36,412 nucleotides of DNA from a virus. Location: the IMG/VR virus record IMGVR_UViG_3300034272_003023, positions 1-36,412 of that record; one strand, written 5' to 3'. A program made the position numbers and the translations under genes. The notes beneath the pieces are model-generated. The model worked only from the letters and a program-made list of their open reading frames with translations, did not search any database and was not told the origin of the DNA. Positions 20,798-29,389 of this stretch are shown here, piece after piece; positions within the stretch are counted from its first letter, which is position 1; each line of letters starts with the position of its first letter.

Positions 20798-21115
20798 ATG
20801 AATTTTGCAGACTCGACACTTAAAATTAAAGCGCAGACAACTGGTTTTGCGTCACCGGCAGAAACTTATGTTGACAAGCGATTAGACCTCAATGATTTAA
20901 TAGTTGGGAACACCTATTCAACATTTTATTTTAGGTATAAGGGCCCAAAAACTTTGGGGGTGGAAACCAACGATGTTTTGGTCATTGACCGAGCAGTTCA
21001 ACCAAACGAGGGGGACCTGGTGGTTCTCACTGATAAATTATGTTTTAAAATCCGTCCATATGAAAACCAACCCAATTTGTGGGGTAAGGTTTCTTGGGTA
21101 CTAAAGAAAAAATGA
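20798..21115 (+). CDS. UmuD-like protein lacking the catalytic serine
   Basis: The 105-residue protein aligns over most of its length with UmuD: GFASPAETYVDKRLDLNDL at 16-34, a YFRYKG strand, a VLVIDRAV strand and GDLVVL. UmuD cuts itself after RecA stimulation at a Cys-Gly bond using a Ser-Lys pair. Here the serine motif G-D-S-M reads G-P-K-T (49-52), so the serine is missing, and the Cys before the cut site is Thr15; a Lys at the second site (K84) remains. The protein should not self-cleave and may act directly as UmuD' partner of the polymerase. It has its own promoter and precedes UmuC. Confidence 0.88.
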   Translation: MNFADSTLKIKAQTTGFASPAETYVDKRLDLNDLIVGNTYSTFYFRYKGPKTLGVETNDVLVIDRAVQPNEGDLVVLTDKLCFKIRPYENQPNLWGKVSWVLKKK

Positions 21116-21116
21116 T

Positions 21117-21203
21117 ATGTTTATAATTGGAATTATTATTATCTTTTTATTGTTGGAGATAAATGCCAACATTGTCCGTAACAAAGGAGATAGGAAGGGA
21201 TGA
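21117..21203 (+). CDS. 28-residue hydrophobic peptide between umuD-like and umuC
   Basis: A short ORF begins 1 base after the UmuD-like stop and ends in an ATGA overlap with the umuC start. Residues 1-14 are almost entirely Ile, Leu and Phe and could cross the membrane; the rest is basic. Its exact fit between the two genes suggests it is translated, if only to carry ribosomes to umuC. A function is not known. Confidence 0.45.
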   Translation: MFIIGIIIIFLLLEINANIVRNKGDRKG

Positions 21204-22402
21204 ACCGCAAAATTGGTATTATTGATTGCAACAACTTTTATGTAAGTTGTGAGAGGGTATTTAACCCAGTATCGGTTGGTAGACCCACAGTTGTTTTATC
21301 CAACAACGATGGCTGTGTTATTGCCCGCAGTCAGGAGGCCAAAGCTCTCGGAATTAAAATGGGTGAGCCATTCTTCCAGAAAAAAGATTTCATGGAGGAA
21401 CATCGATTTTGTGTTTATTCTTCAAACTATAATCTTTATGGGGATATGTCCGATAGAGTTATGGCTGTTATTAAAGAGTTTGCTAAACAGGTTGAGGTTT
21501 ATTCGATTGATGAAGCTTTTGTAGATTTTTCAAACATTCCGGATGAAGATTTTAAAGATACTTTAGAACTAATTCGTCACCAGGTTTATCAACGAGTTGG
21601 TATTCCAGTGTCAATTGGTGTTGGTCCCAATAAAACCTTGGCAAAACTCACTTCCCACATAGCAAAACAACAACCATCTTACAAAGGTATCTGCAGCTAT
21701 TGGGACTTCACTAACTTTAGAAACGACCTTTATGAAATCCCCTTAGATGAGATTTGGGGAATAGGTAGAAAGTGGTTCAAAAAGTTTAAAGAAAATGGTG
21801 TTGAATCAATCGGACAATTTGTCATGTTGACTGACAATTATGTCAGAAAACTAACAAATGTAAATGGAGTTAGAGCCAAAGCTGAAATTCTTGGTATGTA
21901 TTGCCATCAAATTAAACCGATACCCAAGTTTAAACGAAATATCGCATCCACACGTTCTTTTGGTCAGGACATAGACCAACTCGATGATATTGCACAAGCT
22001 ATGTATTCATACATTCAAAATGGGGTAAGAAAGCTTGAAGAGAATGGTGCTGAAACTAATCGTGTTAGCATTTTTGTAAGTGGTAATGTTCACAAAGGAG
22101 AGCGACACTTTGCTTCTAAACAATTGAATCTTCAATATCAAACCAAAGAAGTGAATGAGATTTGGAGTCAGGTATATCCTTATTTAAAAGAACTTTATAA
22201 GGATGGGAAAAAATATAAAAAATGTGGAATAATTTTCCACAATTTAGTTCCTCACACACAATTTCAAACATCCCTTTTTACTCAAGAGGTAGAAACTATT
22301 CAACCGCCAATCTTTAACAGTGGTCGTTGGGAAATGAGACAAGAATTTAAAACACAACATTACACAACTTCATGGGATGAAATTCCAGAGGTTTTTGTTT
22401 AG
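21200..22402 (+). CDS. umuC: UmuC-type Y-family DNA polymerase (Pol V subunit)
   Basis: This polymerase copies past damaged bases. The 400-residue protein has the Y-family catalytic motifs [11 protein letters not shown] (Asp9) and [10 protein letters not shown] (Asp104, Glu105), the palm [13 protein letters not shown], the WGIGRKW helix-hairpin-helix and a little-finger domain. Near the C-terminus QTSLF fits the clamp-binding motif. The catalytic residues are all present, so it should be active. It is coupled to the UmuD-like gene through a 28-residue peptide gene. In phages such genes may help replication on damaged DNA. Confidence 0.94.
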   Translation: MNRKIGIIDCNNFYVSCERVFNPVSVGRPTVVLSNNDGCVIARSQEAKALGIKMGEPFFQKKDFMEEHRFCVYSSNYNLYGDMSDRVMAVIKEFAKQVEVYSIDEAFVDFSNIPDEDFKDTLELIRHQVYQRVGIPVSIGVGPNKTLAKLTSHIAKQQPSYKGICSYWDFTNFRNDLYEIPLDEIWGIGRKWFKKFKENGVESIGQFVMLTDNYVRKLTNVNGVRAKAEILGMYCHQIKPIPKFKRNIASTRSFGQDIDQLDDIAQAMYSYIQNGVRKLEENGAETNRVSIFVSGNVHKGERHFASKQLNLQYQTKEVNEIWSQVYPYLKELYKDGKKYKKCGIIFHNLVPHTQFQTSLFTQEVETIQPPIFNSGRWEMRQEFKTQHYTTSWDEIPEVFV

Positions 22403-22412
22403 ATTTGTGAGA

Positions 22413-22419
22413 TATTTAT
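22413..22419 (+). promoter_or_regulatory. Candidate late promoter motif TATTTAT
   Basis: TATTTAT lies 15 bases before the ATG at 22435 of the endolysin-like gene. Confidence 0.45.
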
Positions 22420-22434
22420 TTGAATAATATCCGC

Positions 22435-23184
22435 ATGAAAAAGGTTTTAAAAGAAGAGTTAGAAAAGCAAAGACGTTTAATGAATTTAGACGAACAATCT
22501 GCTGAAAAATCATTTACTGATGCTGTTGTTGATTATTTGGTTGGAGGCTTAAAATCAATTTTTTCACCAGAAGAAGAACCAAAAAAATCTGCACCAAAAC
22601 CCAAAGTAGCTTTTTCGGAAGTTTTCAAAAATATTATTGAAAAAATTGAAGGGGGTTATTATCATCCCGACATGGTCTACGGGGGAAGAGGGTTTCCCAA
22701 AGGTAGTAAAGCTATGGGTGATTCCGGGGAAACTATGTTTGGAATTGATAGAAAACACGGTGGTGAAATTAATAACACTGCTGAGGCCAATCAATTTTGG
22801 AATATTATAGATAAGGCTGGAGCGAGTAAAAAATGGGTCTGGGATTACCGTGGTGGAAACTTAGAATCTAGGTTAGTTATTCTTGCAATTAAAGTTATGC
22901 AAGATGCTTATGATAGGTTTGCAAATAGATACCTTTCAACCGAAGCCAAAAAAATTGTTGATAGTGACCAAGGTTTGCTTACACATTTTGGGTATGCTAC
23001 ATGGAATGGTCCTGGTTGGTTTAGAAAGTTTGCTGACTCGATTAATACTGAAGTAAAAAGTGGGAATAAAGACCCAAAAAAACTATTAAGGAAGGGACTT
23101 TCGGATAGAAAGGTTGCCTCAAACAAATTGATTTCAAATTCAGCTGAAAAAATAGAACAAATTCTAGGAACTAACCTAGTTTAA
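22435..23184 (+). CDS. Endolysin-like muramidase (GH108-like) with capsid-targeting-like N-terminus
   Basis: The 249-residue protein starts at the ATG at 22435; a longer frame needs a TTG. Residues 1-21 (KVLKEELEKQRRLMNLDEQ) match the N-terminal motif shared by other proteins here and end in LDE, the type of site cut by T4-like prohead proteases. A linker (45-58) leads to a domain with an EGGYYHP motif (Glu72) and GDSGETMFGIDRKHGG at 95-110, close to the E-GGY and GG-T-GI signature of GH108-type muramidases. It should cut cell-wall glycan strands. The N-terminal motif suggests it may be packed in the virion rather than act only at lysis. Confidence 0.78.
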   Translation: MKKVLKEELEKQRRLMNLDEQSAEKSFTDAVVDYLVGGLKSIFSPEEEPKKSAPKPKVAFSEVFKNIIEKIEGGYYHPDMVYGGRGFPKGSKAMGDSGETMFGIDRKHGGEINNTAEANQFWNIIDKAGASKKWVWDYRGGNLESRLVILAIKVMQDAYDRFANRYLSTEAKKIVDSDQGLLTHFGYATWNGPGWFRKFADSINTEVKSGNKDPKKLLRKGLSDRKVASNKLISNSAEKIEQILGTNLV

Positions 23185-23805
23185 ATCATTTTCTTTCATT
23201 TCGTAGTAAAAAGAATTACCATCTTCAGTAACCCATCTATCGGATTGGTTTTCAACTGATGGTAATTCAGTATCCACTTTAAATTGTTTTAAATCCTCAG
23301 GGAGTGGTTTCGTTACCCAGTTGGAATCTTTCCAGAAAATTCTATTATTCGGAACGCACAATAAATATCCTTCGTCAGATTCCAAAACATGACCGCATTT
23401 GTAGTCTGTTGGTTCATCACTGTAAGGATTATCAAACCAATCTACGGTAAACATATATGTTCCCCAAACCTTACTACCATCTCGTAAAACGACTTGAGCT
23501 CTATGATATGCTAAAAAACTATATTCTAATACCGAAACGTTTTCACTAAAACAATCCCATAATTGTTTAAAGTTAAATGGAATATCTTTTGTTGGAATTT
23601 TTGTATAAATTTCGGAAAGAGGTACTCTAGAACGCACCATACCATTGTCGGTCATTACGTGAAAAGTTAATATAACTCCAGATGATGATTGAAGTCCAAA
23701 AACATAAACGTTATAAAACTCTTGTGAGTCTTCAGGATTTTTTGTGAAAAAGGATTTTTTTACGAAAGCTTTAAAACTGGGTATGTTTGAATTGTACAAT
23801 GCCAT
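23176..23805 (-). CDS. Hypothetical protein
   Basis: A 209-residue protein ending tail to tail with the endolysin-like gene (9-base overlap). It reads as mostly beta-rich with many aromatic residues: a VYVFGLQSSSGV strand pair near 33-44, a RAQVVLRDGSKVWGTYMF segment near 104-121 and a short Cys pair around 137-149. No family is recognised. The hairpin at 23822 lies upstream on its strand. Confidence 0.7.
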   Translation of the reverse strand: MALYNSNIPSFKAFVKKSFFTKNPEDSQEFYNVYVFGLQSSSGVILTFHVMTDNGMVRSRVPLSEIYTKIPTKDIPFNFKQLWDCFSENVSVLEYSFLAYHRAQVVLRDGSKVWGTYMFTVDWFDNPYSDEPTDYKCGHVLESDEGYLLCVPNNRIFWKDSNWVTKPLPEDLKQFKVDTELPSVENQSDRWVTEDGNSFYYEMKENDLN

Positions 23806-23821
23806 ATAATATAATTATTTA

Positions 23822-23843
23822 AAAGGGGACCGAAGTCCCCTTT
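23822..23843. terminator. Perfect hairpin, possible minus-strand terminator
   Basis: AAAGGGGAC (23822-23830) and GTCCCCTTT (23835-23843) pair fully. Read on the minus strand the loop is TTCG and TTTTAAAT follows, so it could end minus-strand transcripts coming from the 23932-24081 gene. Confidence 0.55.
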
Positions 23844-23931
23844 CACTCTTACGAGAAACCGGTTTATACACTAATCTACATCCGAAAACAGCCGGGAGTC
23901 TCAAGACAATTAAACAATAAGTGTAAAAATT

Positions 23932-24081
23932 TCAAAAGGGAAGTTTTTTCAATAGATTTTTGAAAAACTTTTTAAGTTTTCCTTTGAGAGTGTAATCCTT
24001 CAGTCCAACAGGTTCCTTAGAATAGGTTAATCTTTTTTTTGGTTTGAGCTTTTGGTGGAGTTCCCATTTTATTATTGACAT
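23932..24081 (-). CDS. Small lysine-rich protein
   Basis: A 49-residue ORF on the minus strand, in a stretch otherwise empty of genes. It is very basic (many Lys) with Leu and Phe in an amphipathic C-terminal helix. A TATTTAT motif lies 20 bases before the start and a hairpin lies downstream. Basic peptides of this kind may bind nucleic acid or membranes, but there is no direct evidence for either. Confidence 0.5.
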   Translation of the reverse strand: MSIIKWELHQKLKPKKRLTYSKEPVGLKDYTLKGKLKKFFKNLLKKLPF

Positions 24082-24101
24082 AATTTTGACTTTTACTTTT
24101 C

Positions 24102-24108
24102 ATAAATA
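24102..24108 (-). promoter_or_regulatory. Candidate late promoter motif TATTTAT (minus strand)
   Basis: On the minus strand it lies 20 bases before the ATG at 24081 of the small lysine-rich gene. Confidence 0.35.
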
Positions 24109-24217
24109 GTATATTTGAACTATAAACAAAAGTGAAATGTTAATTACAAAATATGGTGGCTTAAGAATTCTCGGTGGCTTCGTTTGAAAAAATGTTAATA
24201 TTTTTGTTGTTGAATAA

Positions 24218-24249
24218 TTTGACCATCTAGTTTTTTTGTTGTATCTTTG
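24218..24249 (+). promoter_or_regulatory. Bacteroidota-type promoter
   Basis: TTTG at 24218-24221 and TATCTTTG at 24242-24249 with 20 bases between. It lies 21 bases before the ATG at 24271. The 100 bases before it hold no gene I can support. Confidence 0.7.
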
Positions 24250-24270
24250 TAGTCTAAAACCCTTATTACT

Positions 24271-24558
24271 ATGACTAGTTTCACTATTATTAATACCCTT
24301 GGTTGGATTGTATTGCTTGCGGCTTACATTGTCAAATCGTACATGGCAACAAAAGAGAATCAAATTCAAAAAGAACTCGAAGCTCGTACAAACAATATGC
24401 GAGAACTTTCAACCGAGGAACTTGTTCAACTTAAATACGACCTGGAAGACTTTAAACTACGTAGATTTGGTGCTTTTGGTTCCTATGGAGTTCACGCACA
24501 AATCTTAAGTTTTGGAATTGGTCTTTTCACTGCTAACCTTTTAACTTTTATTTCTTAA
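24271..24558 (+). CDS. Small membrane protein
   Basis: A 95-residue protein with an N-terminal hydrophobic helix (about 3-24), a charged helical middle (27-66), and a second hydrophobic stretch at the C-terminus (about 76-95). It is probably anchored by both ends in the inner membrane. It is 2 bases before the coiled-coil gene that follows, with which it shares a promoter. No family is recognised. Confidence 0.7.
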   Translation: MTSFTIINTLGWIVLLAAYIVKSYMATKENQIQKELEARTNNMRELSTEELVQLKYDLEDFKLRRFGAFGSYGVHAQILSFGIGLFTANLLTFIS

Positions 24559-24560
24559 TC

Positions 24561-25004
24561 ATGAATATCAAACAAGCCCTCAAACAAAAAAACAAACTAG
24601 CAAAGAAAATTCAAGAAATCTCTGCTAAAATTTCTAGATACAACTCCGTTGATGAAAATGCCTATCGCCCTTACGATGTCAATCAAGAGTTAAATAATCT
24701 AATTACCTTGACCAATGATATGGTTAAACTCAAGACCCAAATTCATATGGCAAATCGTGAAGTATATTCCAAAATATTCCGATTGTCTGAACTAAAGGCT
24801 CTTGTTAAGCATTTGCGAGGTGTTGATTGTACCCAAGGTGTTACAAACATGGGACTTCGCTTTGGTGAATCTGTTAATCCTTCTGTAAAGACTTGTGTTA
24901 TCGGTCGTCTTGATATGGACAAATACATTGAACAATATGAAGCTGAGATAGATAACATTCAAGACGAGCTAGATAGACATAACAGCATTACTGAAATTCA
25001 ATAG
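24561..25004 (+). CDS. Coiled-coil protein, DIP1984-like
   Basis: A 147-residue helical protein. The first 80 residues form a long coiled coil with an internal NSVDENAYRPYD turn, a layout like that of DIP1984 family proteins. After a loop with two Cys (near 95-115), a second short coiled coil ends the protein. The family has no well-proven function. It shares the promoter and transcript of the preceding membrane protein, so a membrane-linked complex is possible. Confidence 0.65.
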   Translation: MNIKQALKQKNKLAKKIQEISAKISRYNSVDENAYRPYDVNQELNNLITLTNDMVKLKTQIHMANREVYSKIFRLSELKALVKHLRGVDCTQGVTNMGLRFGESVNPSVKTCVIGRLDMDKYIEQYEAEIDNIQDELDRHNSITEIQ

Positions 25005-25174
25005 GTTGTCAAGGGATTTATTTGTTATTCAAGCTACGGCTGGCCTTAATTACAAATTGATAAGTGGAGTGTGATTTAGTCTCAAATTTCAAAAATCAAA
25101 TGATTCAAAAATCGTCAAGAGCAGTAATCAAACTTTAAAACTCCTTCAGACAAATTTATCCTAAGATGACCTAG

Positions 25175-25202
25175 CCCCCACTCTTTCCGAGTGGGGGTTT
25201 TT
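25175..25202 (+). terminator. Rho-independent terminator
   Basis: CCCCCACTC (25175-25183) pairs perfectly with GAGTGGGGG (25189-25197), followed by TTTTT. It ends the 24271-25004 transcript. The 170 bases before it hold no gene I can support. Confidence 0.88.
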
Positions 25203-25227
25203 CATTTATATTTAATAAAAAAAAAGT

Positions 25228-25374
25228 ATGTGGTTACTAACTCTTGTAATTTTCTGCCTATGTTTTCTAGGTCTTTATGCTATCGGTGAACTGATTGCCG
25301 TCAACACACCAAATTCTTGGTTCTGCAAATTTTGGAGAAAATATTTTATCTACGAGTGTCAGGATTGTGAATAA
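25228..25374 (+). CDS. Small membrane protein with Cys
   Basis: A 48-residue ORF with a hydrophobic helix at about residues 2-25 and a tail containing a WFCKFW motif and a final CQDC pair. It is likely a single-pass membrane protein. Its end overlaps the end of the minus-strand gene by 16 bases. Two Cys next to the C-terminus could bind metal. It is not recognised. Confidence 0.5.
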   Translation: MWLLTLVIFCLCFLGLYAIGELIAVNTPNSWFCKFWRKYFIYECQDCE

Positions 25375-25895
25375 CGATTACTTCTGAAATCAATGTAGAA
25401 ATCCCATAATGATAATTTATTTCCTAAATACTCATACATTTCTCCTTTGGTACGTTCTGCTGCATCACCTGAGTTTATTATCAAAGATAAATTAGGTTCA
25501 TATTCATTTTTTGAAAATCCTTCTTTCTCTGGTGGATATTTGAGTTTATCATAAGTAAATTCATAATTATCTATAAACTCACTAATAGCTAAATTAACGA
25601 GTGGGGACAATTCGTCAATCCAATCGAAGTTAGTTTTTTTATACTTTAAACTATTGATAGCATCCACACCAAGTATGTTCAAAGCATCTAAAATCACAGA
25701 TTCTAATTCATCCATTTTAGTATAATACTCTGGGTCATAATTTGGCCCTGCTTGATGGTACATTGAGGTATCAACATCAACTTCAATATTGATATAGGGT
25801 TCATTACCGACTACTTCAACGTTTAGTTGATAGGGTGTATCTGGTAACAATGCTCTGTCTAAAATTTTTTTTACAATCTTTTCCCAGTTGTTCAT
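25359..25895 (-). CDS. Hypothetical acidic protein
   Basis: A 178-residue acidic protein with a beta-rich N-terminal part (near 21-42: NVEVVGNEPYINIEV) and helical later parts. No domain is recognised. It has a TATTTATA motif 5 bases before the start and lies 3 bases after the HESKH metalloprotease-like gene on the same strand, so both are probably in one unit. Confidence 0.7.
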   Translation of the reverse strand: MNNWEKIVKKILDRALLPDTPYQLNVEVVGNEPYINIEVDVDTSMYHQAGPNYDPEYYTKMDELESVILDALNILGVDAINSLKYKKTNFDWIDELSPLVNLAISEFIDNYEFTYDKLKYPPEKEGFSKNEYEPNLSLIINSGDAAERTKGEMYEYLGNKLSLWDFYIDFRSNRYSQS

Positions 25896-25898
25896 AAT

Positions 25899-26375
25899 CT
25901 ATAAATATTCATTTTTACTTTCAGCACAATCGAGTTTGAGAAGCATGTTCAGGCAATTTTCCCTTACCCACTCGGGTTCACCTTTCATTTTTTCGATGAA
26001 ATCCATTTCCCAAAGATAACAAATACATTCTTCATATTGTAAGGGAAACTGCAAACCAAGTTGAATTATTTCCAGGTGTTTGCTTTCATGAACAATTATG
26101 CACGCAAGGTTTTCTACTGACCCAAGTTGCATATCCCCTTTTGCTATAGTGACTGTTGAGCTTCCCTCAACGGTAGAAAACTCTCCATTCCAAAAGCTTA
26201 TTTTTTTACAATGCTTATTTACAAAATTAAAGGTGTTTGTATCTGTGGTTTTTATTAAAGACAAAGCCTCCTCAACTTGAGGTTTCCAGTTGTCCCCGAC
26301 TTGGTCAATTTCTATCTGACCGAAAATTTTTAAAGGAATTAACAAGGCTGCAAGGAACCAAAACATTTTTTTCAT
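25899..26375 (-). CDS. Exported HExxH metalloprotease-like protein
   Basis: A 158-residue protein with a signal peptide of about 19 residues ending before Gln20. The mature part has the zinc motif H96-ESK-H100 in a long helix and an acidic YEECICYLWEMDF stretch about 20 residues later that could supply the third ligand, an arrangement of zincin peptidases. It should lie in the periplasm or outside the cell. It shares a strand with the next acidic protein. A role in cell-wall or surface processing is possible but not shown. Confidence 0.7.
   Translation of the reverse strand: MKKMFWFLAALLIPLKIFGQIEIDQVGDNWKPQVEEALSLIKTTDTNTFNFVNKHCKKISFWNGEFSTVEGSSTVTIAKGDMQLGSVENLACIIVHESKHLEIIQLGLQFPLQYEECICYLWEMDFIEKMKGEPEWVRENCLNMLLKLDCAESKNEYL
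25901..25907 (-). promoter_or_regulatory. Candidate late promoter motif TATTTAT (minus strand)
   Basis: On the minus strand it lies 5 bases before the ATG of the 25359-25895 gene and overlaps the end of the preceding gene. Confidence 0.4.
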
Positions 26376-26406
26376 ATTTATAAGTACACACTTATCTACA
26401 TCCGAA

Positions 26407-28299
26407 ATGAAAAAAATGTTTTTTATTTTGGGTACCTTTTTGGGGATGAATCTTTATTCCCAATCGTGCCCAACTCCAACGGTGAACGGAGCACACATCA
26501 CCATCGATTCAACTTATCAAGTTGGAACAGCATCAGCAGGAAAAACAAATCTGGGACTTTGTTTTTTTAATAACTCCGGAACAGATATCACAGCAGTTCA
26601 ATTTAGATTGTTTTATGATAAACTAGCTTTCGGTTCTGTTGATACAATCACCCTCACAAATACCTCATTCTCCCATTATCTCCAATACCAGGACAATCCA
26701 AGCTTAGGGTTTGTAACAATTACCCTAACCTATACCGGAAGTATAAACAATTTCACCATTCCGAATGGTGGATTGTTTAATGTTGAGTTAAATCACACAA
26801 GTGCACTTGCGACAACATACTTTAACATTGCAAATCTTACTTTCGTTGGAACAAACGTGTTTGGTCATACAGCAACCTCACAAGCTGGAAATGATTTCAG
26901 TTTGAACCTAACAAACTTTGGAGGGCAGTTTAATCAAAGAACTTTCTCCTATAGTGCAAACTTCTTAAATGTTACTGGAACACCAGCAAAACATATTAGT
27001 GTTGCACTTGAGAAAAAACTTAAAGCAGCTTCATCATGGACTTCAGTAAGTGTTGACACAACAAATCTACAAGGGTGGGTATCATTCAACGAAGTTTCAA
27101 TCGACACAACAGCTTGGGATGTGAGACTAGCAGTTCAAGGCGACACCTTAAATTTTGGTAATATCATCTCAGTTGCAGATGCTCAAAGAGTTAACCAATA
27201 TGTTCTTGGACAACAAACACCAACTGGATTTGATTTCCATGCTGCGGACGTTAACGGAGACGGCAACATAACAATCTCTGACGTTTATGCAATCTACGGA
27301 AGAATATCCGGAAGATTCAATTCTTGGATAAACAACGTAAAAGATGTTAAGTTCTTCACCTCTTCAGAATATGCAAGCATCAATGGTTCATCATCTAACC
27401 TAACATCTACCATACCAGGTGTAACGAACTTTACCTTAGAAATTCTTCCCGGAACATCAGACACCGCAACGTACTATGTTATGGGAATGGGCGACGCTAA
27501 TGGTACAGGATTTAAAAGAGCTCGTTTAACACCAATCGAAATTGTAAATCCTAACAACGCAAACCTGCATATTATCGACGTAACAACAGAGTATGATAAT
27601 AATCTTGAGTCAATCGAAGTTAATTTCCCAGAATTGGGTGTTGACGAAGGAGACAAGGTAAGCGTACCAGTTACATTGAAAACAAACAATATTGATTTGG
27701 GTTCTTTGCAATTAGCAATGAAGTTTGACCAAGACCTACTTGAGTTTAATTCCTTGGTAACAGAACTTAAGAGCTCATATTGGCTTACATTCTTAAACAC
27801 AAGTGATAACGAAGTTGAATGGGGGGGTTATGACCCATCTTTTAATCAAAATCTTGTCAACAACGGTGAGATAGTTTTTACTTTGAATTTTACTGCTAAG
27901 GAGGTTCAGGTCAACTGGAACAAGAGTCCATTATATGTTACAAGAAAATTTGCTGGTGATGAAAATGCTACTGATTTGAAAATAACACCCACTGATGGAT
28001 TATTTCAAATTTTTAAAGCTGATGCAAACGATATGTTCGGAAAAAATCAAATGATTTTATTTCCAACTCCGACGCAAGATTTGGTCACCGCACGTTTTAA
28101 AGTTTACGAAAAGGGCGACGTTACTTTAGCTGTCTATGATTTGTTTGGTAAGATGGTCTTTGAAGTATTAGAAGGAACATATCCAATCGGAGTTTACGAG
28201 GAGACTTTTAATCTTGGGGAATTGGCTGCTGGTGAGTATGTAGCAATTTTAAAAACTAAGAACAAAAAGATTGTTGAAAAAACAACAAAAATAAATTAA
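26407..28299 (+). CDS. Exported cohesin/dockerin-like protein with T9SS sorting tail
   Basis: The 630-residue protein has a signal peptide of about 19 residues (cut before Gln), a cohesin-like beta domain at about 30-170, a dockerin-like calcium motif DVNGDGNITISD at 281-292 with surrounding helices, a second cohesin-like domain at about 400-535, and a C-terminal beta domain (about 553-630) with FPTPTQDLVTARF and AAGEYVAIL, typical of the Por/T9SS sorting tail. It should go through the outer membrane by the host T9SS. The cohesin and dockerin pair could build surface or fibre complexes. The segment after the dockerin resembles one in the lectin protein at 31673. Confidence 0.85.
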   Translation: MKKMFFILGTFLGMNLYSQSCPTPTVNGAHITIDSTYQVGTASAGKTNLGLCFFNNSGTDITAVQFRLFYDKLAFGSVDTITLTNTSFSHYLQYQDNPSLGFVTITLTYTGSINNFTIPNGGLFNVELNHTSALATTYFNIANLTFVGTNVFGHTATSQAGNDFSLNLTNFGGQFNQRTFSYSANFLNVTGTPAKHISVALEKKLKAASSWTSVSVDTTNLQGWVSFNEVSIDTTAWDVRLAVQGDTLNFGNIISVADAQRVNQYVLGQQTPTGFDFHAADVNGDGNITISDVYAIYGRISGRFNSWINNVKDVKFFTSSEYASINGSSSNLTSTIPGVTNFTLEILPGTSDTATYYVMGMGDANGTGFKRARLTPIEIVNPNNANLHIIDVTTEYDNNLESIEVNFPELGVDEGDKVSVPVTLKTNNIDLGSLQLAMKFDQDLLEFNSLVTELKSSYWLTFLNTSDNEVEWGGYDPSFNQNLVNNGEIVFTLNFTAKEVQVNWNKSPLYVTRKFAGDENATDLKITPTDGLFQIFKADANDMFGKNQMILFPTPTQDLVTARFKVYEKGDVTLAVYDLFGKMVFEVLEGTYPIGVYEETFNLGELAAGEYVAILKTKNKKIVEKTTKIN

Positions 28300-28303
28300 A
28301 TCA

Positions 28304-28326
28304 TGAGGTCGCGTTTTGCGACCTCA
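28304..28326. terminator. Perfect hairpin after the T9SS gene
   Basis: TGAGGTCGC (28304-28312) pairs fully with GCGACCTCA (28318-28326). The T-run after it is weak (AAGTTTGCC), so it may end the transcript or protect its 3' end. Confidence 0.6.
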
Positions 28327-28370
28327 AGTTTGCCAATAAACCCAATAAACTAAATTAAATTTCAATTATT

Positions 28371-28685
28371 ATGTTAGAAGAAAATCAGGAAGGTGGAATG
28401 TCATCTATCAAAAAAACAATCATTGGATTGGTAACAACTGTTGTAACTGCCGCAGGAGCCTATGTAACAACTCAATTCAACGAGATTTTTGGTGTTGAAG
28501 AAGAGGAGAAGACAGAAGTAGCTGCTCCGGTTCAGCAACAAGCCCCAGCACCAATTATTCTTAATGTTGACAACTCTTCGAGCAACTCTAACCAAGGTGC
28601 TGGAACAACCGTTATCAAGGAAAAGACTGTCGTGGAAAAACCCGTCAAGCAAGAAAAAAGTGAAAGTGAAGATGCTCCTTGGTAA
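28371..28685 (+). CDS. Small membrane-anchored protein with disordered tail
   Basis: The 104-residue protein has one hydrophobic helix at about residues 15-36, followed by an acidic, Ala/Pro/Gln/Ser/Asn-rich tail and a Lys/Glu end. It overlaps the CsgG-like gene by 14 bases and leads the export cluster 28371-31673. Its probable place is in the inner membrane with the tail on one side. No domain is recognised. Confidence 0.65.
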   Translation: MLEENQEGGMSSIKKTIIGLVTTVVTAAGAYVTTQFNEIFGVEEEEKTEVAAPVQQQAPAPIILNVDNSSSNSNQGAGTTVIKEKTVVEKPVKQEKSESEDAPW

Positions 28686-29388
28686 ATTCATCACACCACT
28701 TTTATTAATAACAACAACATCGATTTTTGCTCAACCGATAGGTTCTGTAAAGACTGAGGAATACACGGCAAACTTCGAAAAGAAAAAATCCTTGGATGCG
28801 CTCCCTCCTTATGAGGGAGATGTTCAAATTCCAATTCAAATTCTTAAAATTGGTATTAGCGAAGAGGTGTACGAAATGTACCCCGAATTAAAAGATGCTA
28901 GAGTTGGAATGGGAGTTACCAATATTGTATTGGAATACCTTGAAGAAACTCAAAGGTTTTTGTTTACTGAAGATAAACTTGAAATTAAAGAAAGAATGGT
29001 TCAACAATTTAAAGCCTCTGCTAAGGGGTTTACTGAAAACCAAGTTGATGGTAAAGGTAAAATTAAATTGGCAGAATACTTTGTCTACATTGAAGTCTAT
29101 GATTTTTCAGTTGGTGAGGATGAAGTTGTTGAAACCAGCGGTGTTACAATTAAACAAATAACACAACTTGGACTTCAAGTAAGATTTGTTGATGCGGAAA
29201 CTGGCGAAGTAATCACTGGTTCAGGACAAGGAAGAGCAATTACAACTAAAACATCAACAACGCTAGGTGACATCGAAGGCCCAACTTTTAATAAGTCAAC
29301 GGTGGGCGTTTCAACTAAAAAGGCTTTAGAAACCGCTTCAGTAAGAGTTGTTGAAAAACTAATAAAAAAAGGAAAACTTAAAAATTAA
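28672..29388 (+). CDS. CsgG-like curli secretion channel protein
   Basis: CsgG forms the outer-membrane pore through which curli subunits leave the cell. The start at 28672 gives a signal peptide of about 20 residues ending FAQ; the longer frame from 28564 would put 36 basic residues before it. The 238-residue protein has the CsgG family features: RVGMGVTNIVLEYLEETQRF at about 77-96, an EYFVYIEVYDFS strand, and a QLGLQVRFVDAETGEVI strand pair near 166-182. It lacks a lipobox Cys, unlike CsgG of enteric bacteria, so membrane insertion may differ. It is embedded in a row of exported proteins. CsgG-like genes are known from some marine phages. Confidence 0.85.
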   Translation: MLLGKFITPLLLITTTSIFAQPIGSVKTEEYTANFEKKKSLDALPPYEGDVQIPIQILKIGISEEVYEMYPELKDARVGMGVTNIVLEYLEETQRFLFTEDKLEIKERMVQQFKASAKGFTENQVDGKGKIKLAEYFVYIEVYDFSVGEDEVVETSGVTIKQITQLGLQVRFVDAETGEVITGSGQGRAITTKTSTTLGDIEGPTFNKSTVGVSTKKALETASVRVVEKLIKKGKLKN

Positions 29389-29389
29389 T

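Noticed and set aside
23869-26410. Shared TCTACATCCGAAA at 23875 and 26394
   Set aside because: Thirteen identical bases in two AT-rich spacers near gene boundaries is suggestive, but two copies without conserved context are too little to call an element.
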